A stretch of 64,000 bases of DNA, taken from the NCBI GenBank assembly GCA_036266995.1, contig DATAWX010000013.1, positions 7,930 to 71,929 of the forward strand, written 5' to 3'. The notes under the pieces were generated by a model. That model did no database searches. It was not told where the DNA came from and was given only the letters and a program-made list of their open reading frames with translations. Position numbers and translations under genes: made by a program. Of the stretch, positions 58,087-64,000 are shown piece by piece. Within the stretch, counting starts at the first letter, position 1. Each line of letters begins with the position of its first letter. The DNA comes from GCA-003244245 sp036266995 (GTDB lineage Bacteria > Actinomycetota > Actinomycetes > Mycobacteriales > Pseudonocardiaceae).

Positions 58087-59229
58087 ATGGCTCATTTCTC
58101 GTTGTTGGTCTGCGTGGTAATCATCACTGCGTTGGTGTTCGACTTCACCAACGGCTTTCACGACACCGCGAACGCGATGGCCACCTCGATCGCCACCGGT
58201 GCACTGCGGCCTAAGGTGGCGGTGCTGATCAGCGGTGTGTTCAACCTGGCCGGCGCGTTCTTGTCCACCAAGGTCGCTCAAACGATCTCCAGTGGCATCG
58301 TCAACGACAAGCTGGCCACTCCGGCGATCATCTTCGCTGGGCTGGTCGGGGCGATCCTGTGGAACCTGGTCACCTGGCTGGTCGGGCTGCCGTCGAGTTC
58401 GTCGCATGCGCTGTTCGGTGGGCTTATCGGCGCGGTCTGGGTCGGTGCTGGGATCAACGGTGTGCATTTCGATCAGGTGATCAGCAAGATTCTGCTCCCG
58501 GCGGTGGCGTCGCCGATCATCGCCGGGATCGCCGCGATGATCGCCACCTACCTGGCCTACCGGCTCAGCCAGCGAGCTCAAGAGGGGCCGGTCACCAGCG
58601 GATTTCGGCACGGTCAGACCATCACAGCGTCGCTGGTGTCGCTGGCCCACGGGACCAACGACGCGCAAAAGACGATGGGCGTGATCACGCTTACGCTGAT
58701 CTCCACGGGTGCGCTGGCCTCCGGCGCGGCTCCGCCATATTGGGTGATCGCCTCCGCCGGGCTGGCCATCGGGTTGGGCACCTACACCGGGGGGTGGCGG
58801 ATCATCCGCACGATGGGCAACCGGCTGACCGACATCGCCCCGCCGCAGGGCTTCGCCGCCGAGACCAGTTCGGCCGCGGTGATCCTGAGCTCAGCGAATC
58901 TGGGGTTCGCGCTGTCCACCACGCATGTGGTCGCCGGATCCGTTCTCGGGACCGGCCTGGGCCGCCGCCTAGCCGAGGTGCGCTGGTCGGTCGCCGGGCA
59001 GATGGCGCTGGCCTGGCTGTTGACTCTGCCCGCGGCGGCCGCAGTCGGTGCGGTAGCCGCAGCGGTCGCCGTTCGGGGGACGCCAGGCGTCGTGGTGATC
59101 GGTCTGGTCGCGCTCGCCGTAGCGGCGGCGGTCTATGCGTTGTCCCGCCGCGAACCGGTGACCGCGAACAACGTCAACGATCTACCACCGGCACGAGCGC
59201 CGCACGCGGCGCTCGGCACCGCGACCTGA
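58087..59229 (+). CDS. pit: Inorganic phosphate transporter of the Pit family
   Basis: The 380-residue membrane protein has the two inverted Pit signatures: DFTNGFHDTANAMATSIATG near the N-terminus and SLAHGTNDAQKTMGVITLTL in the second half. About ten membrane helices are present. It carries metal-phosphate with protons across the cytoplasmic membrane at low affinity. GGGG lies just before ATG 58087. A small membrane gene follows after ten bases. Confidence 0.94.
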   Translation: MAHFSLLVCVVIITALVFDFTNGFHDTANAMATSIATGALRPKVAVLISGVFNLAGAFLSTKVAQTISSGIVNDKLATPAIIFAGLVGAILWNLVTWLVGLPSSSSHALFGGLIGAVWVGAGINGVHFDQVISKILLPAVASPIIAGIAAMIATYLAYRLSQRAQEGPVTSGFRHGQTITASLVSLAHGTNDAQKTMGVITLTLISTGALASGAAPPYWVIASAGLAIGLGTYTGGWRIIRTMGNRLTDIAPPQGFAAETSSAAVILSSANLGFALSTTHVVAGSVLGTGLGRRLAEVRWSVAGQMALAWLLTLPAAAAVGAVAAAVAVRGTPGVVVIGLVALAVAAAVYALSRREPVTANNVNDLPPARAPHAALGTAT

Positions 59230-59239
59230 GGGGCACCCG

Positions 59240-59473
59240 ATGTACATCGACTGGAGTGCGCTCGGCGAGGTCGCGGTGTTCAGCATCGGCGTTTCGGTCG
59301 GCGTGGTCGTCATCTTCACCCTCGGCGTCGTAGCGCTGTCGTATCGCGAAACCGAAACTGACCGCGGCGGGGACGGCACCCTCGCACTGACCGGTGCGGT
59401 GCTGTGCTTCGCGGCCTGCGCAGCAGTGGTGGTCTACAGCATCTACCTCATCGTTCCCCAACTGCATCACTGA
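59240..59473 (+). CDS. Small two-helix membrane protein downstream of pit
   Basis: The 77-residue protein has two membrane helices, about residues 10-34 (VAVFSIGVSVGVVVIFTLGV) and 47-72 (LALTGAVLCFAACAAVVVYS), joined by an acidic loop, YRETETDRGGDG. It lies ten bases after pit. In my experience such small genes commonly follow pit in actinobacteria. It may assist the transporter, but no function is known. Confidence 0.75.
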   Translation: MYIDWSALGEVAVFSIGVSVGVVVIFTLGVVALSYRETETDRGGDGTLALTGAVLCFAACAAVVVYSIYLIVPQLHH

Positions 59474-59501
59474 TCCCCGACCACCTCATATTCCAACTTG
59501 A

Positions 59502-60053
59502 CTACTGCGAGCGACCGGCCTCTTCCGTCAGCGTTTCGAGACCATACCGGATCACGTGCTCCGCGTTGTGCACATCAATGGTGCGGATCCCGTCGCTCTT
59601 CAATCGCTCGTTGATAGCCGCAAGGTTAGTCCGCACGGTCTCCTTCTCAGCGTCCGTCGTCTTGCCTCGGTGCGGCTTACCAGCATGCTCCAGAGTCGAG
59701 TAGTCCAGCTTGTCGACAGCCGATGCTGGGGCTGATCTAGCTTGCTTGCGCGGTGAGTACGCGGGCCCTGCCCGCCGGATGACATCTGCCATGTCCAGGC
59801 CGACGGCGAGGTTATTGAACTCCTCGATCTCCATCGTGACAGTTTCCGGCTCTGACCCGTCGCCCTGGTAAAGCTTCACAGTGACGAGACTTAACGCGCC
59901 TTTTCGGATGGGTTCAACCTCATCTTGAGAGGCCTCGATCTCCACCGGACCATTCTCAAGAGCCGGATGCTGCTCGACGACGATACGCACTGCAGCGTCG
60001 TCCTCGATGATCTTATCGGTCAAGTCTGAGAAGCGAACCATACGTTGAGCCAT
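59502..60053 (-). CDS. Protein of unknown function
   Basis: The 183-residue protein has a beta-strand-rich first part (RIVVEQHPALENGPVEIEAS and LSLVTVKLYQGDGSEPETVT). The charged, helical C-terminal part has HRGKTTDAEKETVRTNLAAI and NERLKSDGIRTIDV. ATG 60053 follows GGAAGGTG; a longer frame from 60233 would overlap the DivIVA gene and is not supported. I do not recognise the family. It is downstream of the two DivIVA genes in the same direction. Confidence 0.65.
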   Translation of the reverse strand: MAQRMVRFSDLTDKIIEDDAAVRIVVEQHPALENGPVEIEASQDEVEPIRKGALSLVTVKLYQGDGSEPETVTMEIEEFNNLAVGLDMADVIRRAGPAYSPRKQARSAPASAVDKLDYSTLEHAGKPHRGKTTDAEKETVRTNLAAINERLKSDGIRTIDVHNAEHVIRYGLETLTEEAGRSQ

Positions 60054-60141
60054 GCCACACCTTCCGCTAAAGGACGTAGTCGTGCGCGTCGAACCCGCCC
60101 CACCGATGTTTCGCACACTCGGCACCGTCGTGGGCCGGTTG

Positions 60142-60930
60142 TTACCGAGATCCCGCTTCGGCATGCGCACCGAACCCGGAGCCCACCAGGCCTTGCTGGG
60201 CGTGTATCGGATCTGCTGGTGCGGCGGATCCACGGCCGCCCAACTCTCGGAGCTGTGAGTTCAGGTAGGTCTTCAAACGGGTTCGGTAATCGCGCTCGAA
60301 CGTGCGCAGTTCGTCGATCTCCTTCTCCAGGATGCCCTTCTCCTGAGACAGCCCCGCAATGATCTCGGTGTGCTTGGCCGCAGCGTCGCGCTCCAGTGCC
60401 CCAGCCTTGTCTCGGGACTGCCGCTCCAGAGTCTCTGCTCTGGTCCGGGCGTCGTTGAGCATGGTCTCGGATCGGGTTCTGGCGTCGTTGACCATGCCCT
60501 CGGCCTTCGCTCTCGCCTCCGAGAGCAACTGCTCGGACTTGGTTCGGGCCTCGCTCAACATCCCGTCCGCTTCGGCCTTGGCCTCACCGGTCAACCGGTC
60601 TGCCATCTCCTGGGCCAAGCCCAACACCCTGGCAGCGTGGACGTTGTGATCACCACCCGGCGCGGTCTGCTCCCTTAACGGCGGCGGCGATGGCGGTCCA
60701 AGCGACTCCAGCCGGCGAAGGTCACCTCCGGTGTCGACCGGCGCAGCGAGCTGCTGCTGATCGGTCGGCTCAACCCGGCTGCGGAGATCAGTGTTCTCCT
60801 GGATCAACCGAGCCAGCTCGGCTTCAACAAGGTCGAGGAAGGCGTCGACCTCGTCCTCGTCGTAGCCCCGCTTGCCCAGCGGCGGCTTACTGAACGCGAC
60901 GTTGGCAACGTCAGCGGGCATCAACGGCAT
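60142..60930 (-). CDS. DivIVA/Wag31-like protein, copy 1
   Basis: The 262-residue protein has the DivIVA N-terminal module, GKRGYDEDEVDAFLDLVEAE, with the membrane-binding FSKPPLGKRGY. A Pro-rich linker (residues 65-90) leads to a long coiled coil with repeats such as SEARTKSEQLL, SEARAKAEGMV, NDARTRSETML and NDARTRAETLE. DivIVA proteins mark curved membrane and guide polar growth. The paralogue at 61301-62272 is very similar. The C-terminal part past residue 235 is divergent. ATG 60930 is followed within four codons by another ATG. Confidence 0.85.
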   Translation of the reverse strand: MPLMPADVANVAFSKPPLGKRGYDEDEVDAFLDLVEAELARLIQENTDLRSRVEPTDQQQLAAPVDTGGDLRRLESLGPPSPPPLREQTAPGGDHNVHAARVLGLAQEMADRLTGEAKAEADGMLSEARTKSEQLLSEARAKAEGMVNDARTRSETMLNDARTRAETLERQSRDKAGALERDAAAKHTEIIAGLSQEKGILEKEIDELRTFERDYRTRLKTYLNSQLRELGGRGSAAPADPIHAQQGLVGSGFGAHAEAGSR

Positions 60931-61300
60931 CGGATCACCTCACGCACTCCTCACCTTGCGTCTGGGCCCGGTGTATCGGCCTAGCCTCTCAACCCCTTGA
61001 ACCCGACGGCCGCTACGGTCTCGGATCCACCACGAGCCCAGCGGTAGGAACACCACGAGCAACGGAAACCTGAGGGACGACCCCAGCTCTGTCTCCGACG
61101 CGGCAGGGCCTGCCCGCTGGGGTGAGACATCCAGCTTGGCCACTTTCGCCGAGCAATAGGCCTGGCCGGTCGGCTCGTACTAGGGGTGCCGTGCTCGCCG
61201 CCGGACCAGCCGGATAACCAGGTTCGATGACGATGGACCACGTTGAGAGCCAGGCCGCCTACCCGTTCCGGCAATTACTGCTCCTGGCCGGTCGCTCCCT
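60931..61300. other. Spacer between the two DivIVA paralogues
   Basis: No gene is seen in about 370 bases. Bases 61000-61030 (CGACGGCCGCTACGGTCTCG) closely match the same position upstream of copy 2 near 62348-62367, so the duplication included part of the 5' leader. Confidence 0.6.
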
Positions 61301-62272
61301 TTAGGACACTGAACGCTGTGCCGCTGCCCACGGCTCGGTCACTCCCGGCTCGACGGCGGGTTTCCACCGTGGTCCACTCGTACCTGGTTCGTCGCTGCTC
61401 CCGATGCCGGACGGGCCGGTCCAGGCTGACAATCTCGCCGCATCAGCATCAGCGGCGCCAATTTTCGGGTCATGGTGGGGGCTTCCGGGTTCGGCGCGCG
61501 TGTCGAACCCGGAAGCGACAAAGCCCTGCTGGCTGGGCATCGGGTCTGGCGGTAAGGCGGATCCGGACCCCTCTAGCTCTCGGAGCTGTGAATCCAGGTA
61601 GGTCACCAGACGGGTGCGGTACTGGTGCTCGAATGCGCGCAGATCAGCGACCTTCTTCTCCAGGATGTTCTTCTCCTGGCTGATTGAACCGATGATCTCG
61701 GTGTGCTGGCGCGCCGCGTCACGCTCGAGCGACGCGGCCTTCTCCCGGGACTGCCGCTCCAGGGTTTCGGCTCTGCTACGGGCGTCAGTGAGCAGGGTCT
61801 CGGCCCGGGCTCTGGCCTCGGTGACCATGCCGTCGGCCTTCGCCGTAGCTTGGCGGAGCAGGTGCTCGGATGTGGTTCGGGCCTTGCTCAGCATCGCGTC
61901 CGCGTCGGCTTTGGCCTCGAGAGTCAGCCGGTCAGCGATCTCCTGGGCTAGGCCCAGCACCTTGGCGGCTTGGACGTGGTGATCACCGCCTGGCGAGGTC
62001 TGTTCTGTCCTCTGCGGCGGTATCGAGGTCATCACCGGCCCAGGTGGCTGCAGCGGGCGAAGGTTAGCTCCGGTGTCGACCGGTGCAGCACGCTGGCGCT
62101 GCTCAAGCTGCGCAACCTGGTTGCGGAGATCGTTGTTCTCGGCACTCAACCGAGCCAGCTCGGCGCCCACGACATCGAGGAAGGCGTCCACCTCGTCCTC
62201 GTGGTAGCCCCGCTTGCCGATCGGTGGCTTACTGAACGCGACGTTGCGAACATCAGCGGCGGTCACTGGCAT
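61301..62272 (-). CDS. DivIVA/Wag31-like protein, copy 2 with extended C-terminus
   Basis: The 323-residue protein shares the N-terminal module GKRGYHEDEVDAFLDVVGAE, a Pro-rich linker, the repeated coiled coil (SKARTTSEHLL, TEARARAETLL, TDARSRAETLE) and YRTRLVTYLDSQLRELEG with copy 1. It has about 60 additional C-terminal residues ending QRSVS that copy 1 lacks. It should localise at the membrane. Its relation to the essential wag31 near ftsZ is unclear, as no cell-division genes are adjacent. Confidence 0.85.
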   Translation of the reverse strand: MPVTAADVRNVAFSKPPIGKRGYHEDEVDAFLDVVGAELARLSAENNDLRNQVAQLEQRQRAAPVDTGANLRPLQPPGPVMTSIPPQRTEQTSPGGDHHVQAAKVLGLAQEIADRLTLEAKADADAMLSKARTTSEHLLRQATAKADGMVTEARARAETLLTDARSRAETLERQSREKAASLERDAARQHTEIIGSISQEKNILEKKVADLRAFEHQYRTRLVTYLDSQLRELEGSGSALPPDPMPSQQGFVASGFDTRAEPGSPHHDPKIGAADADAARLSAWTGPSGIGSSDEPGTSGPRWKPAVEPGVTEPWAAAQRSVS

Positions 62273-62484
62273 CGGATCGCCTCACGCACTTCTCGTCGTG
62301 TGCGGTGGTCTGGTGTGCAGGCCTGGTCTCGCGCCCTGCGAAGCCCGGCGGCCGCTACGGCCTCGGATCGACCACTCGCCGCCGATCACCTCACGCGCTC
62401 CCGAAACGGAATCTCCTACCGATCGGATACCCACGGCGTGATCACCCCTTCCCGACGCACCCGGCGTTAGCCGTGATCGGATCG

Positions 62485-62949
62485 CTACCTAATCGTTGCC
62501 ATCGCAGCGGCGAGGCGGGCGGCTCGCATCCCAGCCCGGCCTGGTGGCGGAAGCTGGATCGTCATCGGGCGTTGCTCAACGCGGGGGACGTGCAGGGAGG
62601 GTGGCGCCGGGTGGGCGCTGGCGGGAGCGTGGGGGTGCTGAGGATGTAACAGGTCGAGCAACGCCCGCAGTGCCCACTGCGGCGGCCCTTCATGGGCCCA
62701 CACCACGACCTCGGGGGCGAACACGTCGACCCGACCATGGCGCGGGGCTGGAACCCTGGCCGTGGTGACTCGGTCGAAGCACCGGATAGTGACCAGATCG
62801 ACGTAATTCTCCCACTCGTAGGCCGCGATCAAAGCAAACGGCGCGCCTCTAGGTCCGCAGCAATACAGGACAAACCCATCGGCGACCACCTCACGCAACA
62901 GCCGCTCCACCTCCACCGGCAAACCTGCCTCACCACCGGAGGGCAGCAT
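62485..62949 (-). CDS. Conserved actinobacterial protein of unknown function
   Basis: About 154 residues from ATG 62949. The core LLREVVADGFVLYCCGPRGA, then PFALIAAYEWENYVDLVTIR and CFDRVTTARVP, resembles a conserved small actinobacterial family. The C-terminal part is Pro/His-rich and less ordered. ATG 63021 is another possible start; neither has a clear ribosome site. The CC pair in LYCCG may bind metal. Function is unknown. Confidence 0.6.
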   Translation of the reverse strand: MLPSGGEAGLPVEVERLLREVVADGFVLYCCGPRGAPFALIAAYEWENYVDLVTIRCFDRVTTARVPAPRHGRVDVFAPEVVVWAHEGPPQWALRALLDLLHPQHPHAPASAHPAPPSLHVPRVEQRPMTIQLPPPGRAGMRAARLAAAMATIR

Positions 62950-63567
62950 CGATAATGATGATGGCCTCACTGACCGACCACCATCTGACTTGCCCGCGTA
63001 GCGGCAAGCCCATTTCGCCATCCGCGCGGGATGCGCCTGATTGTGTGTAGCCTTAGTCGTGCTAGTGCGTGGAAACCCACGATGTAACCTCCCTGCTCGG
63101 GGTGGCTCATCGACACGTTTACTCTTAGTCACAGTCCCAGACCCCGCATGCCGATGCAAGAGCGAATGCACGAGCATGCAATCTCCCGATCGACGTCGCG
63201 TACCAATGCAAGAACGCTCACGCCCGAAGTGGGTACGCGAACCGTCTCGTGAGCCGTCTCATGAGGCAAACCAAGGGTTGTCCCTTGTGGGGCAACTGAG
63301 GCGGTTTGTCTGCTACGTTCGTTCATCCTATAGGTGCCCCTAGGTTGCCGTCGGCTGATCGACAACTTACCCTGAAACGTACGGTCGGGGCAGCACTACG
63401 GAGAGGGGTCGACGCATTCCACCGTAGTTGCGCTGCGCCCATTTCGAGTAGCGGGCTCGTGAGTTAACTTACAACGCTCGATTTATAGCACTTCGCTCAA
63501 GCACATTTGGGTTAGATTTTCGAGTATATCTGGTTAGTTTTTGCGGAGGTCGAACCGGGGGCGTTAG
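62950..63567. other. Intergenic stretch with operator-like repeats
   Basis: About 620 bases separate two genes. Tandem CCGTCTCGTGAG and CCGTCTCATGAG occupy 63242-63265, each holding a CTCRTGAG near-palindrome. A third CTCGTGAG is at 63455-63462. CAAGGGTTGTCCCTTG (63273-63288) forms a six-pair hairpin. The last 130 bases are AT-richer and should hold the promoter of the Pro-rich protein. Confidence 0.5.
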
Positions 63568-63996
63568 ATGCATCTTTTTTGGTCACGTTCGACTAAATTC
63601 TTGCTGGTCCTTCTGGCGACCACCGTGGCCATCGTCGGCGTATTGGCCACCCTGGTCGTGCACCAACAACACAGAACAGCTCCCACGGTACCCGCCGCCA
63701 ACGCACCGGTCGGGCCGGCGTCCCAGCCGGTACCCGCCTCTCCAGTACCGCAGGCGGCCCCAGCCCCACAGCTGGCCGCAACCCCTATAACCCCAGCGAT
63801 GGTCGCATCGGTGCCCCAGATCATCACGCCACCTCAGCTGGCGCCGTCTCCCCAAACACCCCTCAAACGGAAAACAGTGCTCCATCGGCGAGTGAATTCG
63901 GTTCCAGCACCGCCCCCGGCGGCCGCAGCGCACCCGGCAACTCCGGCACCACAGACTGATTCCCCTGCTAAGCCAGGCGCACCTGATGGCTGGTGA
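63568..63996 (+). CDS. Pro/Ala-rich protein with N-terminal membrane anchor
   Basis: The 142-residue protein has a short basic start, a membrane helix (FLLVLLATTVAIVGVLATLV, about residues 11-31) and a Pro/Ala/Gln/Thr-rich extracellular part with repeats such as ASQPVPASPVP and QAAPAPQ. It may be a signal anchor or an uncleaved signal peptide; no lipobox or sorting motif is seen. A weak GGGGGC precedes ATG 63568. It is low-complexity and has no family I know. Confidence 0.6.
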   Translation: MHLFWSRSTKFLLVLLATTVAIVGVLATLVVHQQHRTAPTVPAANAPVGPASQPVPASPVPQAAPAPQLAATPITPAMVASVPQIITPPQLAPSPQTPLKRKTVLHRRVNSVPAPPPAAAAHPATPAPQTDSPAKPGAPDGW

Positions 63997-64000
63997 CTCC

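Noticed and set aside
63129..63365. 78-codon minus-strand frame with several Cys at its end
   Set aside because: It runs through the tandem CCGTCTCRTGAG repeats, lacks a spaced ribosome site and has no family.
1..64000. CRISPR arrays, prophage or insertion sequences
   Set aside because: No regularly spaced repeats, transposase, integrase or phage structural genes were seen.

Overview
The window is high-GC actinobacterial chromosome, most likely from Pseudonocardiales or a close relative. The signs are mycothiol-type maleylpyruvate isomerase folds, Wag31/DivIVA proteins, Scr1-type XRE regulators with DUF397 and DUF6879 partners, a DUF3073 protein, an RsiG-like c-di-GMP anti-sigma homologue, frequent GTG and TTG starts, and ATGA/GTGA start-stop overlaps. 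Gene order in two blocks resembles Mycobacterium tuberculosis as I recall it: nitrobindin - YgfZ - DUF3073 - purM - purF, and leuA - recR - ybaB - FAD oxidase - CFA-type methyltransferase - dnaX. No database was searched; names rest on motifs, length and context.

Layout. 0-3.3 kb: a nitrobindin-like gene cut by the window edge, a Fur-family regulator, YgfZ, RsiG-like protein and DUF3073, all on the plus strand. 3.4-11 kb: the purine genes purM, purF, purL, purQ and purS on the minus strand, with a sterol-carrier protein and a mycothiol-type protein among them and a Uma2 nuclease in the opposite direction between purL and purQ. 11-17.4 kb: an MBL hydrolase, a Gly/Tyr-rich small protein, a mycothiol-dependent enzyme divergent from a TetR gene, and an unrecognised operon of three membrane-anchored heptad-repeat proteins. 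17.6-29.3 kb: leuA, an Scr1/DUF397 module, recR-ybaB, a lipid-modification pair, dnaX, a VapBC-like pair, a siderophore-interacting protein, SRP RNA and tRNA-Ser(GGA).

29.3-38 kb is accessory and partly decayed: a duplicated-domain lipoprotein, two phasin-like proteins, a sigma-factor tail remnant, CBS and AlkB proteins, a precursor-like peptide gene, an Hsp70 lacking its ATPase domain, and a secreted beta-helix protein. 38.1-46.4 kb is a complete kdpFABC-kdpE-kdpD potassium system with an extra 27-residue membrane peptide before kdpF and a small membrane gene between kdpE and kdpD. 46.4-52 kb: hydrolase, GNAT, carboxylesterase and asnB. 52.2-55.4 kb: a second Scr1 regulator with DUF6879, a string of overlapping small genes, a YihY C-terminal remnant and DUF5709. 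55.4-64 kb: a Gly-rich secreted protein, a decayed LD-carboxypeptidase, a Pit phosphate transporter with a candidate PHO box, two tandem DivIVA paralogues, and small surface or unknown proteins.

The strongest candidates for something undescribed are the heptad-repeat operon at 14.0-16.4 kb, the peptide gene at 34.45-34.67 kb, palindromic repeats inserted in or next to coding genes (including inside purL), the kdp microprotein, and the coupled small-gene string behind the DUF6879/Scr1 pair.
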